A stretch of DNA of 5,839 nt from Thermoplasmata archaeon (GCA_030043545.1 JASHXM010000196.1:1-5839); one strand, 5' to 3'. Numbered from the stretch's first letter, positions 1 to 5,828 are shown. The notes: generated by a model from the letters alone, not told the origin. Translations and numbers: made by a program.

Positions 1-765
1 GCCGGCCGTGAGCGGGTGGCCGCACTCCGCGCACCGATCCGCGGCGGCGAGCGCCGCGGCGGTCGCTTCGGGATCCGCGCCGTCGGCCCCTTCCGCCGAC
101 GGGGCGGCCGCCGGCGACGGCGCGAGGACCTCGATCGGCCCGCCGGCGAGGCGGCGCCCTTTGAGGGCGAGCCGGAACGCCTCCGCGTAGTCGGCGCGGT
201 CGTACGCGGACCGCGCGTCGGCGAGGAGCTTGGCCGCCTCGACCGTCCGGCCCCCGCGGCCTTGCTTCGCCTGTGCCTGCTTCAGATCGTCGCCCAGGAG
301 GCGGAGCTGGAACTGGGCCTCCGCGCGGTGGGCGGGGAGTCCGGCGCTCGGGGGCGGGGCCTCGGCGACCGCCGGCGGCGGCGCCGACGCGAGGGCCGGG
401 GCCGTTCCCGAGGGCGGCGGGTGGAGCCGGGCGGCGACCAGCGTTTCGTGCGCCGACTGCGCGAGCTCGTACGCCCGGTCGAAGTTGCGGCTGTCGAACG
501 ACGCCTGCGCCTCTCCGATCAGCTCGCGGGAGCGGACGGTGTCGGCGCCCTGGGCAGCGAGGAGGTCCGCCTCCCGGCGGGCCATCGCGATCCGGTTGAA
601 CGCCCGATCGCTCACGACCTGCGGCCGCTGGCTGAGCTCGCCCCGCAGCTGGTCCCGACGCCGATGGATCCGCTGGAGGAACAGGAGAGCGAGCGCGGCC
701 ATCGCGACCGCGGCGATGACGACGACGACGATCACGAGCAGGTCGTCGCCTGAGAGTCCGCTCAC
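1..765 (-). CDS. Membrane-anchored helical-repeat protein with C-terminal zinc ribbon (3' end outside window)
   Basis: I do not recognise this gene as a named family. The 255 visible codons run off the window edge, so the C-terminus is missing. Residues 9-30 are a strongly hydrophobic single membrane helix (LLVIVVVVIAAVAMAALALL), followed at once by RIHRRR, which predicts a cytoplasmic C-terminal part. Residues about 61-113 and 148-207 are charged helical segments that look like two copies of one unit: compare ASFDSRNFDRAYELAQSA (88-105) with SAYDRADYAEAFRLALKG (186-203). Pro/Ala-rich linkers separate them (116-145, 210-242). The visible end, C245-A-E-C248-G-H-P, is the first half of a zinc ribbon; the second Cys pair would lie beyond base 1. 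The GTG start at 763-765 is the only candidate after an in-frame TAG further upstream and it precedes the membrane helix; the next in-frame options (GTG codon 11, ATG codon 22) would cut the helix. No Shine-Dalgarno is visible. It lies 56 bases after the methylthiotransferase gene, so it could be read through or have its own promoter. A scaffold or sensor role is possible but unproven. Confidence 0.8.
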   Translation of the reverse strand, partial: MSGLSGDDLLVIVVVVIAAVAMAALALLFLQRIHRRRDQLRGELSQRPQVVSDRAFNRIAMARREADLLAAQGADTVRSRELIGEAQASFDSRNFDRAYELAQSAHETLVAARLHPPPSGTAPALASAPPPAVAEAPPPSAGLPAHRAEAQFQLRLLGDDLKQAQAKQGRGGRTVEAAKLLADARSAYDRADYAEAFRLALKGRRLAGGPIEVLAPSPAAAPSAEGADGADPEATAAALAAADRCAECGHPLTAG

Positions 766-816
766 GGTCCGACGGGCGAGGGAGGACGCCCGCGGTGGCT
801 ACGATGGGGGTCGGGC

Positions 817-825
817 CGTATTTAG
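817..825 (-). promoter_or_regulatory. Weak TATA-like element overlapping the mtaB stop codon
   Basis: On the minus strand the bases CTAAATACG include the TAA stop of the methylthiotransferase gene. They are the only A/T-rich stretch upstream of the membrane/zinc-ribbon gene. Archaeal spacing of about 26 bases would put a start site near 795 and leave a leader of about 30 bases before the GTG at 765. No purine-rich BRE is obvious. It may be only the stop codon and chance. Confidence 0.2.
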
Positions 826-2087
826 TCGTCGGCGCTCGCGGGTCGTCCGATCAGGTAGCTCGACCGGGCCCCGTCGACGCGGACCGCGAGCTCCGCCCCC
901 AGCGGTGGCCGGCGCGGCAGCACGACGGGCAGGTAGTTGTCGAGCCGGGCGACGGCGCTCCCCTGGGGCCCGTACTCGAGCACCCGGGCGGTCTCGGTCC
1001 GCCCGATCCACCGCTCGAGCCGCCGCCGGGCGGTCCGCTGCCGGGCGACGGCGAGCGACCGGGACCGTCGCTTCGCCACCCCGGGACCGACCGGCGCGAG
1101 CCGCGCCGCCGGCGTCCCCGGTCGGGGCGAGAACCGCGTCACGTTGACCGTCTCGGGCGCGACGGCGTCGAGCAGGCGCTCGGTCGCCGCGTGGTCCTCC
1201 TCGGTCTCACCGGGGTAGCCGACGATCACGTCGGTCGCGAGGTGGAGCTCCGGGAACCGGGTGCGGGCGGAGGCGACCACCCGCTCGAAGTCGGTGACCG
1301 TGTACCCCCGCCGCATCGCGGCTAGGACGCGGTCGGAGCCGCTCTGGACCGGGAGGTGGAGGAACCGGAACACCTTCGGTTCGGCGAGCGCCGACAGGTA
1401 GTCGTCGAGCGCGCCGAGGAGCCGCTGGGGACTCATCATCCCGACCCGGATCCGGAAGTCGCCCGGCACCCGGGCCACGGCCCGGACGACGTCGGCGAGG
1501 CCGCCGGACGTCGGTCGGTCGAAGCCCCAGGCCGCGGTGTCGAGCCCGGTCAGGCGGAGCTCACGGACCCCCCGCGCGACCGCGTCGGCGGCCCGGGAGG
1601 CGATCGCGTCGATCGGAACGCTCGCGATCGGGCCCCGGGCGAGCCGGCTGAAGCAGTAGGCGCAGCCGCTCGTGCACCCCTGGGCGATCACGATCTCCTC
1701 GGCGACCGCCGGGGCGAGCGGGAGCGGGGTCGGCGGGGCGTCGGGGAGCCCGCCGGCCCCGTCGGTCAGGAGCGCCGGGATCGTCGCCTGGTCCCGGATC
1801 GGGACGAACGTCGTCCGCTCGCGCAGCGGGCCCCGGAACTGCGCCGTGCGGAGCGGGACGAGGCAGCCGGTGACGACCACGCGCGGCGCCGTCCGTCCGA
1901 GCGCTTCCCAGCGCCGGACCATCCGCGCCTCGGTCGGGCCGATCACGCCGCAGGTGACGAGCACCGCCGCGTCGACCCCGTCGACGGTCGGCGCGACCGC
2001 GACGCCCCGGGCGGCGAGGTCGCGGGCGATCGCCGACCCTTCGCCGTGGTTCTGCGCGCAGCCGAACGATTCGACGTAGACGCGCAC
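822..2087 (-). CDS. mtaB: tRNA (t6A37) methylthiotransferase, archaeal/eukaryotic MtaB type, radical SAM
   Basis: This 421-residue enzyme converts N6-threonylcarbamoyladenosine at position 37 of ANN-decoding tRNAs to its 2-methylthio form, using SAM both as radical source and methyl donor. The N-terminal UPF0004-type domain (about 1-110) carries three cysteines for the auxiliary iron-sulfur cluster: C10 in SFGCAQN, C46 in VTCGVIGPTEARM and C75 in VTGC. The radical-SAM core (about 130-345) has C138-x3-C142-x2-C145 in QGCTSGCAYC, then TGLDTAAWG, FLHLPVQSGSDRVLAAMRRGYT (about 242-263) and DVIVGYPGETEEDH. Residues about 361-415 fit a TRAM RNA-binding domain. All cluster cysteines are present and the length is normal for the family. 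The GTG start at 2085-2087 is chosen because the family begins right at the first strand (RVYVESFGC); it lies 17 bases after the stop of the SAM synthetase gene, so the two are probably cotranscribed. The frame is also open far upstream, but that part is shadow of the neighbouring gene. Substrate assignment follows from the family and is not shown here. Confidence 0.93.
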   Translation of the reverse strand: MRVYVESFGCAQNHGEGSAIARDLAARGVAVAPTVDGVDAAVLVTCGVIGPTEARMVRRWEALGRTAPRVVVTGCLVPLRTAQFRGPLRERTTFVPIRDQATIPALLTDGAGGLPDAPPTPLPLAPAVAEEIVIAQGCTSGCAYCFSRLARGPIASVPIDAIASRAADAVARGVRELRLTGLDTAAWGFDRPTSGGLADVVRAVARVPGDFRIRVGMMSPQRLLGALDDYLSALAEPKVFRFLHLPVQSGSDRVLAAMRRGYTVTDFERVVASARTRFPELHLATDVIVGYPGETEEDHAATERLLDAVAPETVNVTRFSPRPGTPAARLAPVGPGVAKRRSRSLAVARQRTARRRLERWIGRTETARVLEYGPQGSAVARLDNYLPVVLPRRPPLGAELAVRVDGARSSYLIGRPASADD

Positions 2088-2104
2088 GGGCGCCCCGGGC
2101 GGTC

Positions 2105-3301
2105 CTAGAAGACCGACAGCTTCCCCGTGAGGAGGCGCCGCGGGATCGAGTCGATCTGGCCGAACCAGCTCTGGGCGACCGACTCGACCTTCCCCTTCAC
2201 GCTCGCGAGCTTGACGCCGTCGGCCGGGAGGATCTGGAGGCTCGCCACCTGCGGCTCGTCGACGGGCTTTCCGATCTGGGAGAGGATCCGCACGTGGATC
2301 TCCTTCACGTCGCCGCCGGTCTCCTGGACCGCGTCGGCGGCGATCAGGTTCGCGAGGAGGTTGTAGATCTTCCCGACGTGGTTCACCGGGTTCTTCCCGG
2401 CGGTCGCCTCGAGGCTCATCGGCCGGCACGGCGTGATGAGCCCGTTCGCCCGGTTCCCCCGTCCGACCGAGCCGTCGTCCCCCGCTTCCATCGAGCAGCC
2501 GGTGACGGTGAGGTAGTACCGCCCGAGCTCGGGGTCGTCGGCGGTGTTGACGTCGATCGCCACCTCGCGGCGGGTCAGCTTCGTCGCCTGGTCGGCGAGC
2601 TTCGAGTGGATCTCCTCGCAGACCGAGCGGTAGGCGTCGGCGTCGTCGATCTCCGAGTCGACGAGCGCGGCGGCGACGGTGAGGCGGATCTTCTCCCCCT
2701 GGCGGTACCCCATCACCTTGACGTCCTCCCCGAGGGCGGGGAGCCGCTTCTTGAGCTTCAGCGTGAGGAACTTCTCGCTCTCCAGCACGAGGCGCTCGGT
2801 GTCGGAGAACGGGGCGAAGCCGACCCCGAACGACGTGTCGTTCGCGAGCACCGACTTCTGCTCGAACACCCCGCGCAGGTCGACCGACCCCTGGCCGATC
2901 TTGCAGTCGAAGTCGACCTGGCGCTCGACGTCGACGTGGGCGCAGACCGAGCTCACGTACTTCTTGGCGGCGTCGATCGCCGCGTCCCGGAACGGCAGCT
3001 TCTCCCCGTTCACCTCGGTCGTCGCCCGGCCGACGAGCAGGATGTAGATCGGGCTCGTCACCTTCCCGCCGCCGAACTTCGGCTCGGAGGCGCCGCCGAC
3101 CACCTGCGTCTCGTCGGTGTTGTGGTGGAGGATCCGCCCGAACTCGTCGAGGTACATGCGAGAGAGCGCCCGGCTCACCGACTCCGAGACCCCGTCGGCG
3201 ATCGAGTCCGGGTGTCCCAACCCCTTCCGCTCGACCAGCTCGACGTCCTGGTCCTCGATGTGGACGGCGCGCAGCGGCTCGACCTGGAGATTCCGGGCCA
3301 T
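2105..3301 (-). CDS. mat: S-adenosylmethionine synthetase, archaeal type
   Basis: This 398-residue cytoplasmic enzyme makes S-adenosylmethionine from methionine and ATP, releasing phosphate and pyrophosphate. It belongs to the archaeal family, whose usual length is about 400 residues and which has little overall similarity to bacterial MetK. Recognisable blocks in order are [18 protein letters not shown] (24-41), with the conserved His30 and Asp32 of the nucleotide/metal site; [12 protein letters not shown] (59-70); [16 protein letters not shown] (77-92); [18 protein letters not shown] (274-291); and [17 protein letters not shown] (298-314). The ATG at 3299-3301 gives the expected N-terminus (MARNLQVE), and a TATA-like box lies about 37 bases upstream. 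The 90-base gap behind the CBS gene suggests its own promoter. It is followed after 17 bases by the SAM-consuming methylthiotransferase. No truncation or missing motif is apparent. Confidence 0.97.
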   Translation of the reverse strand: MARNLQVEPLRAVHIEDQDVELVERKGLGHPDSIADGVSESVSRALSRMYLDEFGRILHHNTDETQVVGGASEPKFGGGKVTSPIYILLVGRATTEVNGEKLPFRDAAIDAAKKYVSSVCAHVDVERQVDFDCKIGQGSVDLRGVFEQKSVLANDTSFGVGFAPFSDTERLVLESEKFLTLKLKKRLPALGEDVKVMGYRQGEKIRLTVAAALVDSEIDDADAYRSVCEEIHSKLADQATKLTRREVAIDVNTADDPELGRYYLTVTGCSMEAGDDGSVGRGNRANGLITPCRPMSLEATAGKNPVNHVGKIYNLLANLIAADAVQETGGDVKEIHVRILSQIGKPVDEPQVASLQILPADGVKLASVKGKVESVAQSWFGQIDSIPRRLLTGKLSVF

Positions 3302-3311
3302 GAAACGGTCC

Positions 3312-3324
3312 CTCGGTCGCCGAG
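3312..3324. repeat. Short inverted repeat between TATA-like box and mat start
   Basis: On the minus strand this reads CTCGG-CGA-CCGAG, a perfect 5-base inverted repeat with a 3-base spacer. It ends 10 bases before the ATG of the SAM synthetase gene and would overlap the predicted transcription start. It could be an operator half-site pair, a small 5' hairpin or chance in GC-rich DNA. Confidence 0.3.
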
Positions 3325-3332
3325 CCGGGGGT

Positions 3333-3345
3333 GGGTTTAACCCTT
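3333..3345 (-). promoter_or_regulatory. Candidate archaeal promoter of the SAM synthetase gene
   Basis: The minus strand reads AAGGGTTAAACCC, with the A/T core GTTAAAC centred near 3338. This is the clearest A/T-rich point in the 90-base gap upstream of the SAM synthetase gene. Usual TATA-to-start spacing would place transcription initiation near 3312, about 10 bases before the ATG, giving a very short leader. No good Shine-Dalgarno follows. The same pattern recurs upstream of the kinase gene at 5815-5828, which strengthens the call. Confidence 0.45.
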
Positions 3346-3352
3346 GCGCGGA

Positions 3353-3368
3353 CGGGGGTCCGCCCCCG
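3353..3368. repeat. GC hairpin between the CBS gene and the mat promoter
   Basis: The minus strand reads CGGGGG-CGGA-CCCCCG, a perfect 6-base stem with a 4-base loop, lying 24 bases after the stop codon of the CBS-ParB/Srx gene and just upstream of the candidate mat promoter. No T-run follows it, so it does not look like a typical archaeal U-rich terminator. It may be a 3'-end structure of the upstream mRNA, an upstream control site or base-composition chance. Confidence 0.3.
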
Positions 3369-3391
3369 GTGGCGGCGGGACGTTCGACCGG

Positions 3392-4231
3392 TTATACGGA
3401 CCGCTGTTCGGGGCCGGCGGTCCCCTCGAACCGGCGGAGGAGCTGGGTCGTCACCTCGATCAGCGGGTGGTGGGCCGACCGGTCGATCTCGATGTCGGCG
3501 ACGGTCGACAGATGGTGCTCCGCGGCGACCCGCTCGAAGCCGGTCTCTTGGGTGGCGAACTCCTCCGGCCGCTCGCAGGTGAGGACGAACGCCTGGAGCT
3601 GGGTGAGCCCCATCTCGCGGGCGGCGAGCGCCCGGTGGTGGCCGTCGACGAGCAGCCACGTCTCCCCTTTCTGCACGACGAGCACCGGCTCGGCGAAGCC
3701 GCGCTCCAGCTCGTAGCGGCGGCCTTCGAGCTCGTCCTCGAACACCTTCCACTGGGTCGGGGTCAGCCGGTCGATCGGGACGAGCCCCCGGTGGAACGAG
3801 AACGGCAGCCCGTACCGTTCGCTGAGGAGCCGCTTCAGCATGTCTGCCTTCCCCGGCGACGCCCGCTCGAAATGGGAGCGGACGACGTCGAGGTTCGCCA
3901 AGAGCCCGCAGAGGCGGCCCCGCTCGTCGATGATCGGGAGGTCGCGGAGTCCGAACCGGAACATGATCCGAGCGGCGTCGTCGAGCCCCGTCTCGGGGGT
4001 CGCGGTGTACGTCCCCGGCCGGATGATCGACGCGAGCGGGGTCGTCCGGTCGTCGGAGTGCCGGAGCAGCTCCTTCGCGCTCACGAAGCCGACCAGCTGC
4101 TGGGCCGCGTCCGTCACCGGGAGGCCGTGGTGCCGGCTGCGGATCAGGCGGTCGATCGCCTCCCCGACGGTCGTCGAATCCCTCAGGTGCTCGACCTCGA
4201 GCACCATGTAATCGCGGACGCGGACCGTCAT
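3392..4231 (-). CDS. Two-CBS-domain protein fused to a ParB/Srx-fold (serine-kinase-like) domain
   Basis: This 279-residue protein has two CBS motifs, about 3-57 (VRVRDYMVLEV to SAKELLR) and 65-121 (PLASIIRPGTYTATPETG to NLDVVRSHF), which as a pair usually bind an adenosyl ligand such as AMP, ATP or SAM. Residues about 149-225 form a ParB/Srx-type domain: GLVPIDRLTPTQ (149-160), EPVLVVQKGETWLLVDGHHR (181-200) and a following helix ALAAREMGL. DGHHR is the motif of the superfamily branch that includes ADP-dependent free serine kinase (SerK) and SbnI. By my alignment from memory their catalytic Glu, just after the VP-I-D-x-L motif, is Gln160 here. The LxPTQ pattern also resembles the ParB-like nuclease-2 group. 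There is no HTH segment of classical ParB, so plasmid partition is unlikely. The ATG (4229-4231) overlaps the stop of the isomerase gene in an ATGA, making it the third gene of the operon. CBS-controlled small-molecule kinase or nucleotide sensor are inferences; the function is unknown. Confidence 0.88.
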   Translation of the reverse strand: MTVRVRDYMVLEVEHLRDSTTVGEAIDRLIRSRHHGLPVTDAAQQLVGFVSAKELLRHSDDRTTPLASIIRPGTYTATPETGLDDAARIMFRFGLRDLPIIDERGRLCGLLANLDVVRSHFERASPGKADMLKRLLSERYGLPFSFHRGLVPIDRLTPTQWKVFEDELEGRRYELERGFAEPVLVVQKGETWLLVDGHHRALAAREMGLTQLQAFVLTCERPEEFATQETGFERVAAEHHLSTVADIEIDRSAHHPLIEVTTQLLRRFEGTAGPEQRSV

Positions 4232-4821
4232 CGATCGGCCGACGGCTGCTCGTCGCGGAGGTACGCGGTGAGCAGGTGGCAGACCAGGAGGTGGACGTCC
4301 TCGATGTGCTGCATCGAGTTCGACGGGACGACGAGCGGGACGTCGACGAGCTCCTTGAGCTTCCCGCCGCCCATCCCGGTGAGGCCGACCGTGCCGAGGC
4401 CCAAGGCGCGGGCGACCCGCATCGCCTCGAGCACGTTCGGGGAGTTGCCGCTCCCCGAGATCCCGAGCGCGACGTCGCCGGCCTTCGCGAGCCCCTTCAG
4501 CTGCTCCGAGAAGACCTTGGAGTAGTCGGCGTCGTTCGCCCACGCCGTGAGCGTCGGGACGTTGTCCGGGAGCGCGACGCACCGGAACCGCTTCCCGTCG
4601 CCGCGGATCGTCGCCTTGCCGATGTCCGCGACGAAGTGGGAGGCGGTCGCCGCGCTGCCGCCGTTGCCGAAGAAGAAGATCGTCCGCTCCTCGGCGCGCG
4701 CCTTGAGCAGCATCGGGACGATCCGACGCATCGCCTCGAACAGGTACGGCTCGTGGAGGGCGGATTTCGTCTCGGCGACGTACGTGCGGACGTACGCCTC
4801 GAGTCCTTCGAGCCCGGTCAT
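4228..4821 (-). CDS. gmhA: SIS-domain sugar-phosphate isomerase, GmhA-like (sedoheptulose 7-phosphate isomerase family)
   Basis: This is a 197-residue single SIS-domain protein, the usual length for GmhA, which converts sedoheptulose 7-phosphate to D-glycero-D-manno-heptose 7-phosphate in the cytoplasm as a tetramer. Phosphate-binding motifs are FGNGGSAATASHFVADIGK (51-69), ALPDNVPTLTAWAND (83-97) and GISGSGNSPNVLEAM (120-134). The C-terminal helix QHIEDVHLLVCHLL (171-184) corresponds to the metal-binding helix of GmhA. Aligned from memory with E. coli GmhA (His61, Glu65, Gln172, His180), the residues here are His62, Asp66, Glu174 and His182, so two of four differ and the exact substrate is uncertain. 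The ATG at 4819-4821 overlaps the kinase stop codon (ATGA), and its own TGA overlaps the ATG of the CBS gene. Pairing with an HddA-type kinase supports heptose-phosphate chemistry; another ketose phosphate is the main alternative. Confidence 0.88.
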   Translation of the reverse strand: MTGLEGLEAYVRTYVAETKSALHEPYLFEAMRRIVPMLLKARAEERTIFFFGNGGSAATASHFVADIGKATIRGDGKRFRCVALPDNVPTLTAWANDADYSKVFSEQLKGLAKAGDVALGISGSGNSPNVLEAMRVARALGLGTVGLTGMGGGKLKELVDVPLVVPSNSMQHIEDVHLLVCHLLTAYLRDEQPSADR

Positions 4822-5795
4822 CGGCCCACGAACAGAATGCGCGATCCTTCCGGCGCGATCCGCACGGGAAGGCGCTCCATCGGCGAGAGGGCGTCCGCTA
4901 TTTGACGGCTCTGCTCGGGCGGGTGGACGAGCAGCAGGAAGCCGCCGCCGCCGGCGCCGGTGATCTTCCCCCCGTACGCGCCGGCCGCCTTCGCGCGGGC
5001 GTACCGGTCGTCGATCGCGTCGTTCGTGATCCCCGTCGAGAGGTTGCGCTTCAGCTGCCAGCCTTCGTCGAGGATCGCCCCGAGCCGGGCGATCTCCCCG
5101 GCGACGATCGCGCTGCGCGCCTCGGCCGCCAGGCTCCGCATCCGCAGGAGGGCGTCCCGGTTCTCGGTCGTGCGGTCGCTCTGCTCCTTCAGGATCCCTT
5201 CCGCGCGCCGCGTCGTCCCCGTGTAGTAGAGCGACAGGTGCTCGCCGAGCCGGTCGCGGTCGGCGGCGGCGAGCGGGATCGGCGACGCCCGGACGGAGCC
5301 GTCGGCGCGGAACTCGAAGTACTGGAGCCCGCCGAAGGCGGCGATGTACTGGTCCTGCTTGCCGATGTGGCCGCCGAGCAGGTCGATCTCGATCCGGCAC
5401 GCCTCCTCCGCGAGCTCCGCCGGGCCGCGGAGGACGCCGCGCGAAGCGTAGAGCGCGTTCAACAGCCCCACGGTGACGGTCGACGACGACCCGAGCCCCG
5501 TCCCTTCCCCCGGGATGTCGGCGATCGTGTGGATCTCGACGGCGCGGTGGACCCCCGAGAGCCGCATCGCCTCGCGGACGAGCTCGTGCTGGAGCTCGTC
5601 GAGCCGGTCGACGTTCTCCGTCCGCGAGTAGGCGACCCGGATCGACCCCTCGAACTTGGGGTTCACGAGGACGTGGATGAAGCGGTCGATTGCGGCGCTC
5701 GTGACGGCCCCGCCGTCGAACTCCCGGTAGAACGACGGCAGGTCGGTCCCGCCGCCCGCGAAGCTGATCCGAAGCGGGGTCCGGGTGATGATCAC
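4818..5795 (-). CDS. hddA: GHMP-family sugar kinase, D-glycero-D-manno-heptose 7-phosphate kinase type
   Basis: This is a 325-residue GHMP kinase. HddA phosphorylates the anomeric position of D-glycero-alpha-D-manno-heptose 7-phosphate to give the 1,7-bisphosphate for GDP-heptose synthesis. Motifs in order are RTPLRISFAGGGTDLPSFY (5-23), typical of the HddA group at the sugar-binding N-terminus; the ATP-binding loop GEGTGLGSSSTVTVGLLNAL (97-115 region); GGHIGKQDQYIAAFGG (141-156), which carries the catalytic Asp148 region; and the C-terminal GHMP motif GGKITGAGGGGF (275-286). The length is normal (about 320-350). The GTG start at 5793-5795 is chosen because the family begins MIITRTPLRIS and a TATA-like box is centred 25 bases upstream, as for a leaderless transcript. 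It is the first gene of a three-gene operon, and its TGA overlaps the ATG of the isomerase. GHMP kinases of this type also act on related sugars such as fucose or other heptoses, so the substrate is inferred from family and neighbour. Confidence 0.92.
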   Translation of the reverse strand: MIITRTPLRISFAGGGTDLPSFYREFDGGAVTSAAIDRFIHVLVNPKFEGSIRVAYSRTENVDRLDELQHELVREAMRLSGVHRAVEIHTIADIPGEGTGLGSSSTVTVGLLNALYASRGVLRGPAELAEEACRIEIDLLGGHIGKQDQYIAAFGGLQYFEFRADGSVRASPIPLAAADRDRLGEHLSLYYTGTTRRAEGILKEQSDRTTENRDALLRMRSLAAEARSAIVAGEIARLGAILDEGWQLKRNLSTGITNDAIDDRYARAKAAGAYGGKITGAGGGGFLLLVHPPEQSRQIADALSPMERLPVRIAPEGSRILFVGR

Positions 5796-5801
5796 GGCGT
5801 T

Positions 5802-5818
5802 CCCCGCGGCGCGCGGGG
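5802..5818. repeat. Perfect inverted repeat between TATA-like box and the kinase start
   Basis: The top strand reads CCCCGCG-GCG-CGCGGGG, a perfect 7-base inverted repeat with a 3-base spacer. It fills the interval from the TATA-like core to 7 bases before the GTG of the sugar kinase. Its place between the promoter box and the predicted start would suit an operator for a repressor; in such GC-rich DNA it may be chance. Confidence 0.4.
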
Positions 5819-5828
5819 TTATCCCTTT
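5815..5828 (-). promoter_or_regulatory. Candidate archaeal promoter of the kinase-isomerase-CBS operon
   Basis: The minus strand reads AAAGGGATAACCCC, with the A/T core GATAAC centred near 5820, 25 bases upstream of the GTG at 5795. That spacing matches a TATA box driving a leaderless mRNA, and no Shine-Dalgarno is present. The purine run AAAGGG could serve as the BRE. A near copy, AAGGGTTAAACCC, stands upstream of the SAM synthetase gene. The element is near the window edge, so a gene or further signals upstream cannot be judged. Confidence 0.45.

Noticed and set aside
714..733. A run of GAC/GTC trinucleotides that could be a microsatellite.
   Set aside because: It encodes the Val-rich part of the membrane helix and is explained by codon bias in that segment.
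3302..3391. Possible SAM-responsive riboswitch upstream of the SAM synthetase gene.
   Set aside because: The gap is 90 bases, the predicted leader only about 10, and I see no SAM-riboswitch core; only short GC inverted repeats are present.
2088..3752. The methylthiotransferase reading frame stays open for about 1,660 bases upstream of its start, suggesting a 976-residue fusion.
   Set aside because: The upstream part is Arg/Pro/Gly-rich with no recognisable domain and overlaps the strongly supported SAM synthetase gene in another frame. The true N-terminus of the family begins at the GTG at 2087.
3392..4231. ParB-like domain read as a plasmid or chromosome partition protein, suggesting a nearby origin or plasmid.
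   Set aside because: There is no DNA-binding HTH domain, no ParA neighbour and no parS-like repeat; the DGHHR motif and CBS fusion point to the small-molecule branch of the fold.
3344..4525. Long plus-strand open frame of 393 codons opposite the CBS and isomerase genes; also 2294-3340, 1356-2108 and 16-753.
   Set aside because: These are antisense shadows caused by strong G/C in third codon positions. Their translations are low-complexity runs rich in Arg, Glu, Asp, Val, Leu and Gly, and each lies opposite a well-supported gene.
4232..4582. Upstream extension of the CBS protein frame across the isomerase gene.
   Set aside because: The extension is an Arg/Ala/Gly-rich shadow. The CBS domain starts right at the ATG at 4231, which has an ATGA overlap with the isomerase stop.
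4822..5400. Upstream extension of the isomerase frame into the kinase gene.
   Set aside because: It is Arg-rich shadow sequence, while the SIS protein has a normal family length from the ATG at 4821 overlapping the kinase stop.
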